Shown: positions 19,690-32,000, counted from the stretch's first letter. The stretch: DNA of 64,000 bases from Phytoseiulus persimilis (GCA_037576195.1 CM075102.1:13326745-13390744); one strand, 5' to 3'. The notes: generated by a model not told the origin, from the letters alone. Numbers and translations are program-made.

Positions 19690-21390
19690 ACCTAGGGCTC
19701 TACTTCAGGGGACCTGCGTTACCATCCTGCGTGTTCGATGTACTTCGTTGTATGGTCGGCGCTTTCTTCAGGTTGCCGCTCGGAGTCTTGCAGGTCGGCT
19801 TCTACCCAGATCTTCTCTCCTGGTGAGTATTCTACCGATGGTTTTGGTGATAATTTTCCAAATTTACTCATTCTCTAGCATATCGTTGACCATCTCCGGG
19901 ATTCCCCTGAAGGCGAGGGTTCCTCGGGCTTGATTGAACGCCTCGAACTTCACTATCGTGTGTTCTACGGAGTCGGGCCCCCCGCGTCGCGGTGGACGCA
20001 GGTTGTTGAGGGTGCCTTACCTATCCTGCACAGGAACTCATGGAAATCCCCATTAGAGGAGAGCACCTGAGTCGTGTGATATGGGCGTAGCCTCAGATGC
20101 CAGAAACTCAGGTGCCAGAATAAAACACTCTCCCGACTCCGGATGGGTCCCCGCTGATTCAGCGGGTTATTGGAGGCCGCGAATGAAGCTAGGCAGAACC
20201 GGGGAGCTCAATGGGGAAAGCTCCAGCTCCGAAGGCTCTAGCACAGACTACCTCTGTCACCCTCCTTGGGCCAACAGGATCAGCTTGAGAACCACCCCGT
20301 ACATGTGATTATTGTCGATCGACGTGGAAAACTCAACGACGGCCTGAATCCTGCACTCTCTCCTTCACCGGCAGTGATGATTCGCTAGCGACGAGTAGAA
20401 CGGAAGGTAGTTCCTCCCCTAACTCCTTGCATTGAGTGAGGAATCGCCGAGCTAGCGGCCCAAAAGCCAAGTTGAGGCCAAGCGAGCTTTCGGCGAAGGG
20501 GGTTGCGACCGCTCGGAATGCGCGAAGGATCGCTTTTCTATTTCCCCGCAGCTCGAGTCCCCGAACGTCCGCGCTGATCGAGATTGGAGACATGCATCGA
20601 ATGTCCCATCCATTCATCATGATTGATTCATTGCCATCATCAGCAAACCATCAATAAATCGCAGGGGGTGCGATGCAGCGTGTACCATACGTACGGTGTG
20701 GTGGAGTGTCTGTCGCATGACTTGGGCTCGTTTCAGACGTCGGAGACGCTTTGCTCCCAAATCCGCTTAATTAGCGGGTATCTATCCGGAATCGAGAGAG
20801 GGTTTCATTCTGGCATCTGAGTTTCTGGCATCTGAGGCAAAACCGTAAGGTCACCGAAGTCCCTCATGATCCACTTTCTGATGTCGATTATGCATTCGTG
20901 TGTCCACCTTCCGCGCCTTCCGGAGTCCCACTCGGACTGCCATTCCGAGAGAGTCTTTCCTTTATTGTCTCATCGTCGACTCTGTTATCCTCATCCTCTG
21001 AGTTGTAGGGCTTGCTTCTCTTCTTGTTTTCTCCCCATAGACGTGATTTTTCTGTCGCATGGAGTCTCCATGGCGGCGTGCTAGTACCATGAGCGCCGCC
21101 GTTGATACTATTCGGTACGCTCGCGTGATTCGTATGGTCGTTCCTCTTTGTGCCCTGTCGATTGCTTCCCCGTTGTGAGCTTCTCTGAGTGCTAGTTTTG
21201 TCCATACTGGTGAGGCGTACAGCATCATTGACTCTGCGACTTTGGCCAGCATGCGTCGTTGTGCTTCCGACGTGCGTGGGAGTATCTTCGCTATATTCGC
21301 GGCTGCCTTCGATGCTCTCAGAGCTGCTGCTTGCGCATGTGCGCCACCTCCGCATCATTCTGCGAAAATTCATTGTTATCAGGAAACTCT
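19690..21390 (-). mobile_element. R1-clade-type LINE, 3' part of ORF2 (degenerate)
   Basis: Read on minus: reverse-transcriptase thumb/connection (RRMLAKVAESMMLYASPVW, ITRAYRTVSTAALMVLARRP), then WQSEWDSGRRGRWTHECI, HTTQVLSSNGDFHEFLCRIG and the C-terminal zinc-knuckle region (VEHTIVKFEAFNQARG, GIPEMVNDMLENE, ILTRRED). These are the C-terminal signatures of R1/LOA-like LINEs. The copy is 5'-truncated, carries frameshifts and stops (for example TAA after MLENE), has lost at least one knuckle Cys and holds a 747-bp insertion. The 5' limit is blurred by a G/C homopolymer near 21440. Not mobile. Confidence 0.8.
20091..20837. mobile_element. 747-bp terminal-inverted-repeat element inserted in the LINE
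   Basis: Both ends carry the same ~80-bp sequence in inverted orientation, beginning CCTCAGATGCCAGAAACTCA, with about 13 mismatches. The terminal ~30 bp is itself a tandem doublet (CTCAGATGCCAGAAA). The LINE frame reads on cleanly across the site (GDLTVL before, LRPYHTTQ after). No target-site duplication is apparent: flanks are GGGCGTAG and CAAAACCG. No transposase is seen; the 95-codon minus frame 20333-20620 has no recognised domain. Non-autonomous DNA-transposon type, superfamily unknown. Confidence 0.75.
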
Positions 21391-21649
21391 TCACAGGTTT
21401 GAAGACCATGTTGAAGACCATCATAACATCCTTCCCCCTCCCCCCCCCCCCCAAAAAAGAAAGCTGGGGACGCCTCTGGTGTCCTCCCGCATATCGGGAA
21501 CGAGAAAGGAGGAGTTCAGGTACGCCGTGTCCGTCTACATGATCTGCGGTACGCGATGCAGGATAGTCCATCCCGATCAGACTCTTGGCATTGGAACCTG
21601 TCGCCGAAATACCGATGGGCAGGCATACGATTGACGTTCATTCTTATAC

Positions 21650-21934
21650 AGGGTGGTCAAGGAAAGTCGAGAAATTCTTACGCATCGTTCTTGTGGTCAC
21701 AGTTAGGTTAACAGGCTGAGAATTCCACTTTCCTAGTTTTCCTTTCCGTGAGGAAAAACTGAATGAGCTCGATTTCTTGAAGAAGTTCTAAAAAAATTGG
21801 CATTCTCCGATTCACGAAAATGAAGCGAGAGAAGATGCTTCGTTCTCTCGGATATCGATCACAGGGAGAATTCCTAGCATCGGGACCAAAAGAAAGAAAG
21901 GTCAGAAAGTTCCCGAATAACGTTGACCACCCTT
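21650..21934. mobile_element. ~285-bp miniature element with mariner-like ends
   Basis: The ends are inverted: AGGGTGGTCAA at 21650-21660 and TTGACCACCCT at 21923-21933. The left end reads TA-CAGGGTGG, as in Tc1/mariner-type elements inserted at TA; the right TA is not preserved. It encodes nothing recognisable and lies 5' of the LINE fragment. Confidence 0.5.
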
Positions 21935-24900
21935 TTGATTGATTTGTTTCATTTATTGGCACTATCACAGGAGGAACGGTATGTTAACTGGACTCGGTCT
22001 CTGGGCTGTCGAGAATAACAACGGACTGGCTGCATGTATGTATTCCACTGCGTAGGGCAGGCGATCGAGGAGAGGCAGCTTAGGGGTGCTACAGGTGTAG
22101 ATTGAAGGGAACGCCCACCCGAATTTCTTCTAGCTTATGCTGATAGGTGATTTGCGGTCGTTTGTGGTCGCGCTGTAATTGAGCGGCGCTGATGTCTCAC
22201 CACGATTGCACTGAAGAGGGACGAAGTATCCGTAGACATATCATGGTAACACAAATTCGGAAGTCCGGGGAAGCTTGTGGTGAATGACTCTCGATGCCAG
22301 AGACAAACGTGAGGGCGACCGAGAAGGGCGAACAGGCCCTGGATCAAATGCACGGTTGGTGCTTCCTTCGTCGGGATCAGGAGCATTTCTCTTCTCAAGA
22401 GCTGTCTATAACTCATTTGTTTCAATGTATTCCCTGATTTCATAAGTTCCGCACAGGGAGCAATGAACTCCCGAAGGCATTGCTGAGCTTCACTCCGTTC
22501 TACTATACCTTTTCTGTGCTGCGAAGGCGGTAGAAATGTTTCCGGGAACCAGAACCTCGTATGTCTCGATCCTATGTGAACTCCACGAAACTGTCAGATA
22601 ACTCTCCTGCGCTGCCGTAGCCTGCCAAGGAAACGCTCAAATCGATCCAATCCGCGACTCAATCGCAACCGTTCCTCCATAACAACTCCGGTTCCTCTGA
22701 TGTGTCCGAAATTCAAACTCGCGCAACCTCCTCTGATTTCTCGTGGTCGATCGGAGGAGATTTCAGAACTTGGTTGATATGAGTGTCTCCGGGATGACAG
22801 CTTCTCAAGAATAATTCACCAGGTGATAAAAAGACAGAACCGTGTATCCAGCTTGTCGGTGAGGACTATCCGTTGACACTCATCCCCTCCTGTAACTTCC
22901 CTCTGCCGTCAACCGTTCGCGAGCCAGGGGATGACAATGAGTTCCACGAAGCTTGGTCAATGGTTCATACCCGAGGTGCCGAAACCGATTGCAACGGAGA
23001 GCGGGGGGTCTAAAAAAGTCCCGTTGCAACGAAGACCCGTATGGCCGAGATAGAATCCCCTAGGGCCGAAAACTCCTCCTCACGTTTCGATGGTCAAGCG
23101 GATCCAGCTAAGCTTCTATGCACAGCACAGGTTCTGAGAGACTGCACTTGGATGAAGAACAAGAGACCAAGTAAATCATGATAAACTCGGGAGCTGTAAA
23201 TCCAAATCGATGCCCGACTTGATCCTGACTTCCAGAAGTGCCCTTGAAGGTCCTAAATTGAAAGCCGTATACTGAGTACATTATGCTGCCAGCTCGTCGT
23301 ATGGTCTTCCCTCGCGAAAGACGCTCCACAGTCCATACTTGACAAATACGTGATCGTGCAACGCGTCGAATCTGTACAGATTCGTACCAACTGGCGGGAT
23401 CGATATGACGAAATCTGTCCTCGTGGACTTCTCTCTGCGCTTCCCGGAAAAACATGGGGAATTCGCTCGACGATGAACTTTCTCCACGAAGAAGCTCCGC
23501 GGGTGATAACGGCTCACCGATAAGAAGCTTTGTTGGCCTTTCGGAAAACCAGAAAAACTCGGGGTGTTTCCAATCCTTGTTTTCTAGGGAGTGGTCGACC
23601 TGGCCGAACGGGGACCTGGATTGCCCTGAAAATCTTGTGATTCACCACGAGTGTCTCCGTTCCTGAGTTATCCTGTAGCCGGAAATAATAGCCGAGATGA
23701 CAACTTTCGGAGCCGACTCAAACCAAATGCTTGATTAAGGCCAAAAAGATGAGATCCTCGCTATATATAGCTCGTATTTTCGATCTCCGATATAAGCTAG
23801 CTCTCTGAAGCGTATCATTAGAGAATTATGAAGAGATCGGAATGAGAGCAATAGGATATGGTGAGAATGAATGGTTTGTAAAGAGTTTGCAACGGTTTCC
23901 ATTAACTCCATCTCTGATTACGGAAATTATGCTATATTCCGAAATAGTTAATGCAAAGAGCTTCCGTGTCACCGCACCGGCGTCCTAAGCCGCACTCTGA
24001 ACAAAGTCAACGCAGCCAATTTTTCGGGAAAAATAATTTTACTGTTCGTAGACTTATCGACTCGACGAAACTGAGGTCGAATATATAATTATGGGACGTC
24101 TCTCTTTTGATCAGTACGTGTGAAGTCATCTCACACTGCTCTTTTCGTATTGTGACAATCTTGGCTGTGAATGATCCCTGATGCCTTTTCCGAACCGCCT
24201 CCGCCCGTCAATTCTCTCACCAATCACTGAGTGCTTCGCGGGATTACGAGCCATCTCGAGAGCCGGAAAGCTCGGGAACCGGATCATGCAGGTTGGGCAA
24301 CGGCTCCCGAGCGGAGGAGAACCCGACATGGCAACTCAGCCGGTGAGCCCTCATTCATGAATTACGCGAACCATTTCTTACTGAGAATCCGAGGCGCACG
24401 CCAGGTGACACGGCTTTTCTCTCAACTCTCCGAGGCAGTAGCTCCGCGTCCTGTTGCCTCGGTGCTATAATCAATCTGGACTTTCGCACGGACTCGAGGC
24501 ATCATTCACGAGTTGTGCTCTGGGCGGAGAAAATACACTGTGCGGATCTGGAGGCTCAAAATTTCCCAACGACGAGAAATCATCCTGGACCAGATTCCAC
24601 GATCTCAGACTGCTGCGGAACATACGGGACGCCCACAATCCCGACTCCTGGCAAACAGACGGCTGATCGAGCTAGCCGGAGCTCCTCCCTGCTTCGATAG
24701 TCCACATAAGAGAGGAGAAAATTGTTCCACTTGTCAGCCGCGAGCAATGTGATTTTCCGTCTCATACCGGGATATCCTCTGTGCGCTTGTTCATTGCCTA
24801 GCGAAAACCCTCACCTCCCCATCAGCTGAGAGAACGGATGAATTTCCTGTGATTTAAGTGAAGCCTGTTGCTTAGCAATAATAATAATAATAATAATAAG

Positions 24901-25600
24901 AGGACCTCGATTCTGGAAGAATTTTATCGTCACGGTCGATCACAAAGTATCTTATCTTGTAGGCTCCTGCACGCTCGGAGACTGTCTGGTCGGAATTCGG
25001 CTCCATGTCCAGCAAATAACCTTCACATGCGCGACACCTTGCTAGCTTTCTTTTCGATCCGTTCTGGTACCGTTCGAGCGGGAGCCGAATAGAGGAAGAT
25101 TAATGATCGTGAATGCCTGCATGAACTAGCATGAGGGTTCTTGTCACCGGAGGGAACAGACTGGTGACATTTTTCGAGCAAACGGGCTCAAAGCAGAATC
25201 CCAAAAACGTTTTAGAGAAATCGTTGCAGAATCCCAACCGAAGTCAAGCTCATCTGGGGTTCATCCCGGTCTTCCGAGGCACACGTGGGTTCGGAGCCTC
25301 TCGGAGCCAATCATAAGACCACATCCAACAAGTTTCACGAACAACAGCTCATCCCGATTCCCAAGGTCAGTCGAGTGCAGAGAGACTCTAAACGGAAGAG
25401 TGTCAGATCAAAACACTACGCTCTGATCTCGGAGCAGCGCAAACGCTTCGTGGATTGCGACAATCGCTTGCGCAGGGCCTCTCAAAGAACCACCAAATGC
25501 CTTGCGGCACCTCCTCTCAGAGGTCCAGTTAGTCCCACAGAAGTCAAGTCAGCTCCAGTTCGCTCTGGAGCTCTAACCCCCAGATTCCTCCAACTCGATG
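21935..25600. other. Region without a recognised gene
   Basis: Nothing conserved was recognised. A minus frame 23281-23517 ends with a protein-like stretch (IPPVGTNLYRFDALHDHVF) that could be a terminal exon, but no partner exons were found. An (AAT)8 microsatellite is at 24877-24899. Confidence 0.5.
24877..24899. repeat. (AAT)n microsatellite
   Basis: Nearly eight perfect AAT units. Confidence 0.95.
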
Positions 25601-25670
25601 TGGGGCCACTTTATTTTTGTCAGTGTTCGGAGTGTCTCCTGTCGGGAGAGTTTTTGACTTGCCGGTCATG

Positions 25671-26867
25671 TGGAAGTTCACGTTGATCCTGGCGTCGGCC
25701 GCAAATGTCGCCTTCTCTGCAGAACTCACGGCAAGGAAAGCTGGTGGCTCCAGCACGTCCATGTTCAACCCGTTCCCTTTCTTGCAAATCGTGCGTTTCG
25801 CCAACGACGAATGCGAGACCGACTCTGGTTCGGCCGGGACATGCTACACCGCCCAGGAATGCGATGACCTGAAAGGTTTCATACAGGGGGATTGCGCGAA
25901 CGGCTACGGTGTTTGCTGCGTGTTAACGTACACCTGCCGCGAGACCATGCGCCACAACGTCTCCTACTTTGTGCCTCCGTCCTATCCCGAGAAAGAGGTG
26001 GAAGCGAACGTTTGCCCCTTAAAAATCGCATTCGAGCCTAAGATTTGTCAAATTCGACTGGACTTCGAACGTTTCGACATCCTGGGGCCAAAAGGTGGAG
26101 ACTGCTTGGATGACTTGTTCGTTGTGATGGGGGCGAACGCAAACCATAAAGTGCCCGTGATATGTGGCCACAACGACAATCAGCACATCTACATCAACGT
26201 CGATACGGTTGAAGGACCTGTGGAGGTGCAGATGATAACCGGCATCACCCCGTTCTCGCGGGACTGGAAGATCAGAGTGTCCATGGTGCCTTGCGATTCT
26301 CCCTTCAGGATACCGAATGGCTGTCTCCAGTACTTCACAGGTGCCTCGGGAAATTTCCGCAGTTTCAACTTCGATCAACGTGACAAAAGTCGGTCTGGCT
26401 ACCTGAATGCCGTAGACTACGCCATGTGTCTCCGACGAGAACGGGATATGTGCTCCGTGACGTATTCTGTCGCACGCGGAACAGAAGATTCGGATATTTC
26501 GGCGAGCCTCAGTGATGACGTGGCTTCGAGCGCGTCAACCACCACACCCAGAGGACTTCGGGAACAATCGTTCATCAAATCTGCTGCGTTTGGCATCGCG
26601 ACATCCAGCGAGAAGTCTCTGGATTACCAGACCGATTCGAAGAGCGCTCCGACTAAATGCACTGGTGATTACTTGGCAATTTTCGGCTTGGAGCGCTTCT
26701 GCGGCGGTGTGTTCGGCCTGACTTCAGGCAGCAGAGAGAGTCAGTCGATCACCCTGAAAGACTCTGGACCTCTGATGGTTCTTTTCAAGACCGACAAAGT
26801 GTTCAATGGTCGCGGTTTCGACATAAATTTCGTCCAGGGACCGTGCATGCCTGTCACCTTTTTCTAG
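25671..26867 (+). CDS. Secreted clip-like / CUB domain protein (paralogue 1)
   Basis: 398 residues, intronless within the coding region. The ATG at 25671 (MWKFTLILASAANVAFSAEL) gives a signal peptide and matches the start of the paralogue; the open frame reaches 25617 but those 18 codons are unlikely to be used. A Cys-rich clip-like module follows (Cys49, 59, 65, 76, 83, 84), then a CUB domain (about 113-212, Cys116, 127, 146, 166; CQIRLDF, DDLFVVMG, VPVICG). A second conserved block (about 218-268, GCLQYFTGASGNFRSFNF, DYAMCLRRERDMCSV), a Ser/Thr linker and a third CUB-like segment (about 333-391, CTGDYLAI, FCGGVFG) complete it. The architecture is that of an arthropod secreted family of unknown biochemical role. 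The neighbour is a tail-to-tail paralogue. Confidence 0.9.
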   Translation, partial: WKFTLILASAANVAFSAELTARKAGGSSTSMFNPFPFLQIVRFANDECETDSGSAGTCYTAQECDDLKGFIQGDCANGYGVCCVLTYTCRETMRHNVSYFVPPSYPEKEVEANVCPLKIAFEPKICQIRLDFERFDILGPKGGDCLDDLFVVMGANANHKVPVICGHNDNQHIYINVDTVEGPVEVQMITGITPFSRDWKIRVSMVPCDSPFRIPNGCLQYFTGASGNFRSFNFDQRDKSRSGYLNAVDYAMCLRRERDMCSVTYSVARGTEDSDISASLSDDVASSASTTTPRGLREQSFIKSAAFGIATSSEKSLDYQTDSKSAPTKCTGDYLAIFGLERFCGGVFGLTSGSRESQSITLKDSGPLMVLFKTDKVFNGRGFDINFVQGPCMPVTFF

Positions 26868-26995
26868 GGCCGGCTGATTCTCCAGTGGGTGTCATTCTAC
26901 GTACTTCTTGAATTTCAATAGAGGAAACAATGAATGTAAATAACGACGGGAGCAAATCAGAGTCTCTGTGAGGTCACAAAATATTCTAATGTGTA

Positions 26996-27001
26996 AATAA
27001 A
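26996..27001 (+). terminator. Poly(A) signal of CUB paralogue 1
   Basis: AATAAA 129 nt past the TAG stop of the gene ending at 26867. Confidence 0.65.
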
Positions 27002-27472
27002 CCGAACTCTCGAGAATACGTAGGTGTCTTCCATTTCATCGAGTATACATAACTATGCGTTCGAACACGATGACAAGCTTCGGCACGATGGACACCGCTA
27101 GAGCAGCTATGACGAGCTTGAACGCACCCCGTCAGTTCATGCGCGCATGTTAAATACGATGTGCAGAGGGTGTCTGGCTAATGCGCAACGCTCGCGTGCA
27201 TCGATGGGTCATGTTGACCGCTGCAGTCAACGTTCTCGGCCCGTTCCTCGGTCTTGAATCGAGAACGTGCATCGGGGCCACAGCATGACTTCTCTTGCAG
27301 GGCAGCAGCTCTGACTCTCAAGCCGCACAGACCTTGTGTTCTCACTGTTTTGAATTCCAAGATGCGGGGTCATTCAAGTGCAGGAAAGGAGCGAACTTCT
27401 TCTGGACGAGTCCAGCTTTGTCGCAATCATCACGGCTGTGAATGAGGAATGCATTCGCGATACAAGTAGAGC

Positions 27473-27478
27473 TTTATT
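27473..27478 (-). terminator. Poly(A) signal of CUB paralogue 2
   Basis: AATAAA on minus, about 205 nt past the stop at 27684. Together with the signal at 26996 it leaves about 470 bp between the two convergent 3' ends. Confidence 0.6.
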
Positions 27479-27683
27479 CCACACAAATTTGATCATCTAA
27501 GATAGAGTGAACAGTCGGCACAACATTCGGGAAACAATCATGGTCCGACCACCAATTGCTCGCAACTTCGGAAACTCTTGGAGATCTTCAAACAATTATT
27601 CTGTGAGGATGGGGGATTTCTCTGGGAGACTAACAGAAATGATGACGCAATCTCGAACTGCGGTCGGATCGCACGTCCAACGT

Positions 27684-29018
27684 TCAATCCGAATGCCTGA
27701 ACTCGGCCTCCGGCGCCGAGCTTCGGAAGAAGGACGGCAGCGAGAAATCGAATTGCCACGTGTAACTGGTCTCATGCCTTGCTTCGGTTATGAAGCCGTC
27801 TCGAGTTCGATTCCAAAAGAAAGACTGAGCAACTAACGGCGTGCAAGGTCCCTGCTGGAAGTTGATCTTGAAACCGCGACCATTGGAACTTTTATCCGAT
27901 TTGAACAGGATCATGAGGGGGCCTGAGTTTTTCACGGTTATGGACTGAGTGTCTCGGCTCCCCGAGCTCAGACCGAAAACGCCCCCACAAAAGCGGTCCA
28001 AACCCGGAATCGCCAAGTAATCACCGGTGCATTTCGATGCTCCCGCGGCCGTCTGCGACTCCATCGATTTGCCCTCCGACGTGGCAATCCCAAACGCGGG
28101 CGCCTTGGTTGCCTGCTGGTCTCGCGGCGCTTTCATCAATGCTTCAGGAGCACCGTAAGGCGTCGTGTCATTGCCGTCGGGCAGAATTTCGAAATCGTCC
28201 TTCTCGGTTCCAACCGAATACGTCACCGAGCACATGTCCCTCTCTCGACGGAGACAAATGGCGTAATCCGCTCCGTTCACATAACCTAGACGAGACCCAT
28301 CGCGTTGATTGAAGTTGAAGCTCCGGAGACTCCCGGCGATACCACTGACGAATTGTAGACATCCAACAGGTGCCTTGTACTGCGAGTCACAAGCGATCAT
28401 GGAGACTTTGATTCTCCAGTCTCTCCCGAACGAGGCGATCCCAGTTATCATCTGCAGCTCGACCGGACCCTCTACCGTGTCCACGTTGACGTACAGATGC
28501 TGGTTGGTATTTTCGCCGCAAATCACGGGGATCTTATGATTTGAATTCCCTCCCATGACGACGAACAAGTCATCCAGGCAATCGCCGTCTTTCGGTCCGA
28601 GGATCTCGAAGCGTGTGAAGTCCAGACGTATCTGACAGATGTTTGGCTCGTAAGCGATCTTCAGAGGACACACGTTCGCCTGGTTCTCTTTCCCCGGGTA
28701 TGACGGCGGCACGAAATAGGAGATGTTGTGATGCACGGTCTCGCGGCAGCTGTACGTCATGAAACAGCACACCCCGTAGCCGTCTGCGCACTCTCCGTGA
28801 CCGAGTCCGTCAAGTTCGTCACACTCTTGGGAGGTGTAACATGTTCCCGCGAATCCAGACTCGGTCTCGCACTCATCGTTGGCGAAACGCACCGCTTGGA
28901 TGTAGGGAAACGGTCGCAAAATCGAGGTACTTGAGTCGCGACGAAGCCTCGCGATCTCCGCTGGCGTTGCCGCTGTGAGCGCGACTGACAAGACCGGAAT
29001 CGCAAGCTGCCACAACAT
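27684..29018 (-). CDS. Secreted clip-like / CUB domain protein (paralogue 2)
   Basis: 444 residues, intronless. A signal peptide (MLWQLAIPVLSVALTAATPA), the same six-Cys clip-like module, the CUB domain (CQIRLDFTRFEILGP, DDLFVVMGGN, IPVICG), the GCLQFVSG/SFNFNQRD block and the C-terminal CTGDYLAIPGLDRFCGGVFG segment are all kept. By eye about three quarters of residues match paralogue 1 through the CUB domain, with the linker most changed. Paralogue 1 ends at GPCMPVTFF; here the frame runs on about 45 residues past GPCTP in a sequence with no Cys and no family likeness, which suggests loss of an ancestral stop. It converges with paralogue 1, so the pair arose by inverted duplication. Confidence 0.9.
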   Translation of the reverse strand: MLWQLAIPVLSVALTAATPAEIARLRRDSSTSILRPFPYIQAVRFANDECETESGFAGTCYTSQECDELDGLGHGECADGYGVCCFMTYSCRETVHHNISYFVPPSYPGKENQANVCPLKIAYEPNICQIRLDFTRFEILGPKDGDCLDDLFVVMGGNSNHKIPVICGENTNQHLYVNVDTVEGPVELQMITGIASFGRDWRIKVSMIACDSQYKAPVGCLQFVSGIAGSLRSFNFNQRDGSRLGYVNGADYAICLRRERDMCSVTYSVGTEKDDFEILPDGNDTTPYGAPEALMKAPRDQQATKAPAFGIATSEGKSMESQTAAGASKCTGDYLAIPGLDRFCGGVFGLSSGSRDTQSITVKNSGPLMILFKSDKSSNGRGFKINFQQGPCTPLVAQSFFWNRTRDGFITEARHETSYTWQFDFSLPSFFRSSAPEAEFRHSD

Positions 29019-29049
29019 GGCGTTGAATAGGTGGAAGAGTCACTTTGCA

Positions 29050-32000
29050 CACTTCTTTCCCTAGTTGCGGATCCGAGTAGATGTCGAACTCTGTGGTTTT
29101 GAAGGGAGTGTGAATTTCAACAGAATCGGATGACCCGGGCAGGTCAGGCTTCAGACTACGCTGCGCCAGACAGAATGCTCGGGAGGTTCAGCTGCTTTCG
29201 TCCAGTCTGGTGATTGTCTCGTGGGTCCGCTCGAAGGTTCTGGGATGGTTTCGTTCCTCATGATTTCGGCTCCGCACCAGGCCATAGCTCACAAAATCCC
29301 TCCTCGATTTCTCGTGCATGAGCTCTTCAAAGAACCTGCAATCAGCTCCGGGCGTGTTTGCCACACAAGCCTTCAAGCAAGTCTCACTCTCGAATCGTAG
29401 TTCTTCTCCCTTTCTCGTCCGCGCGCGCATGCGATCCGAGCTCCCGTGACGGGACAATCGTTTCCTCCCTCGGATTAGCAAGATTCGATGTACTGCGATT
29501 CCTGACTCTCCTACTCGGTGGAAATATTCTCCGGACCTTTTCGCGACGAACGAAGCTTGAATTCGACTTCATGCACGGACAGAGTTTTTCACTCACCCGA
29601 TCTCCCGGCACTTGTGACCTATCGAAGTGCATCAATGATCCGATAATTAATTACCCGCAGCCAGGATGATTGCCAGCGTGGATTCGACACAGAATGAAGA
29701 TTCTCCACGAGTCGCGACTCGCCAACTGGCCATCAGAACGGCGACGGCGGGATGTTTCGAGGTTGGTGAGCGGTACTGGACTAAGGAAAACTGGCTTGGG
29801 TGAAGTATAAGAAGGACTCGATTTCACTTATGTCTCGGAATTTGGCCCCAGTCCACTCGACGATAAGAGGGGAAAGGTTTGGGCCATTATCGATACGGAT
29901 CAGGATTACTCTGAGGATATGCGTGCGGCCAACATGACGCGGAACATACTTCCATCAGATTCGATCTGAAGGCGGAAGCCGCCACTCACTCTTCTTTTCC
30001 ACTCAGTGATGAGTCGGGGAAAGTTTTCGGGCCGCTGTTATCGGAATTCGAACAGACTCGGGCATCCAACATTCACGCCTGAGGTCAGAAGGGCGCATTA
30101 TAGACCTTGCGTGGGGCGAGCAGGAGGCAACGGAGAACGAGCAAGACGTCAGAATCCACGGCGAGACGTCTCAGTTTTTTCCCATGCCCGGTTCGCGGTC
30201 TCCAAATCTCGCGCGACGTTCCCTCCATCGAAATCCGCCCGGTGGGTTTCAAGAGCAAGTGGTGGCGGAGTTCGGTTTGAGGTTTTCTCAGATAATTCGA
30301 GCTACTTGGCCGCTATTCCAAATGGGGCACCATGGGGCCGCTTTGCGTATTCTCGGGGCGATTTATGATCGTTTTTGCCGACGTCGGAGTGCCTTGTAGG
30401 TTGGTAGCTGTCGAACTATGACGTTCAGAAGTGACGCTCGACGAGCCCAGAGCTGTTCGGTGACACCCCGTGGGTATCGTGAAACAAGCGGAAACTCTAG
30501 ATCCGGAGCTCAACTTGACCCCTCGAGCAATGGCAGGCGTTTCTATCAAGAATTTATGTCTGAGAAAATCAGAAAGCAACGGATCGAGCCGGCAACTTGA
30601 TACTCGGATTAGTCGGCCATTTCTGAGTGATTTTTCCAAGAGAAGATACCTCCGATCCGCCTCCTTGAGGAGTTACGAGAGGAAATGCAAGGAGAACGAG
30701 ATCGGCCGAATTGCGGGGCCCTAAAATGGGTGGATACGATCGCTCGCCCTGTTCCGATGCGTCAGGATAACTCCAATCAGTTTTCCGGCTCGTTACCGGT
30801 CGCAATTTTCATCGTATCTACCGTCGACCACTCCTTCGTTTTTAAGGAAAAATCCAAGGATCGTCCATGCGTCACCGGTCGAGGTTGTTACCGCCTTTGT
30901 CTTCTCCCTGGAGCTCTGAAACTACGGATCTGAAAAAAACTAGTATGATAGCAGAAGTGACTCATTTGAGTTTGTCGACCCAAAAGTTTTTTTAGAGTTC
31001 CGACAACGACTGATAATGCTGCTCGGACCGATCACAGAATCAGAGCCCTGGAACAATCAGAAATGTTGAAATTTCGAGAAGTTGGAAAGTCGTCGAATCG
31101 TTCTGAAAAGTGCTCACGTGGGTGGAGAACCTCAGACTCAGCAACTTCCGCCATCGTACTTTCTCTCGCTAGACCCGTAAATCCGAAGCGACAAGCCATC
31201 GTGGGAGATAGGTCACATCCTCATATCCCAGCGACGCATGAACAGTTCGGTCCGGTGAACTGCTCCGAATGGAAACTCGAGCGATTTTTTTTTCGAGGGG
31301 GGGGGGCGGGGCCGGCGGAATCGGATGACACTCTCAGACAGAGGCGGCTGGGTCTTTCTCTGTTCACCTGCTACCCGACGCTCTTCGATCTTCGAAAATC
31401 TGTTGCAATTCGGCCGAGCTATGGCTTCCCGGAGATGGATGAAAAAAAATTCCCATTCCAGCTGGGACACTCCGTGTAACCGCTGTCTACACCCTTCGGC
31501 GCCAGGCGGGGGCTCCTCTGCTTGATATTGGGCCCCTTGGTCTATCGATTGCTTCTCCCGACCGCTCAAGAATCTAACCGAATCTCCGCGAACCATGTAT
31601 CCGAATCTTTTTTGTACCCACCAGTTTCTATCATTTGAATGTAGTTCATCATCGGACAACATGTCAAAGGTTCTGCTCTCCCCGAGTGCGATCGTAACAC
31701 TCGCGTCACGAAGCAAGTTGGAAAACTCGAAGTCTACAAACGCGTACGCGAGACACCGGATGGAGAGTGATAATCTGCTGACAGTCCCCAGCGTCGCCAT
31801 CGATTGTGACCGAACGGACGAGACCATTGACATATCCACCACATTGAGATCACTAGTGAAAGTCGGCCCCAGACATGATGAGCCGCGAATCGAACAATGA
31901 AATCCGGCCTGCTCGTACTCTCCATTTCCGTGACCGCTCTTCCGGACTACTTTTAGATTCCAGAGCCGAGACTAGTTCTCAATCGAGGATCACATTAAAC

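Noticed and set aside
20333-20620. 95-codon minus frame inside the TIR element as a transposase
   Set aside because: Too short, no DDE or other transposase motif, and the element looks non-autonomous.
29188-29481. Minus frame with FESETCLKAC, suggesting the end of a Kunitz inhibitor domain
   Set aside because: Spacing from Phe to Cys is one residue short of the Kunitz pattern, the upstream CGGC half is absent in nearby frames, and no convincing acceptor precedes it.
31213-31842. 209-codon minus frame
   Set aside because: In 64 kb at this base composition one such frame is expected by chance; it crosses a homopolymer tract and shows no domain.
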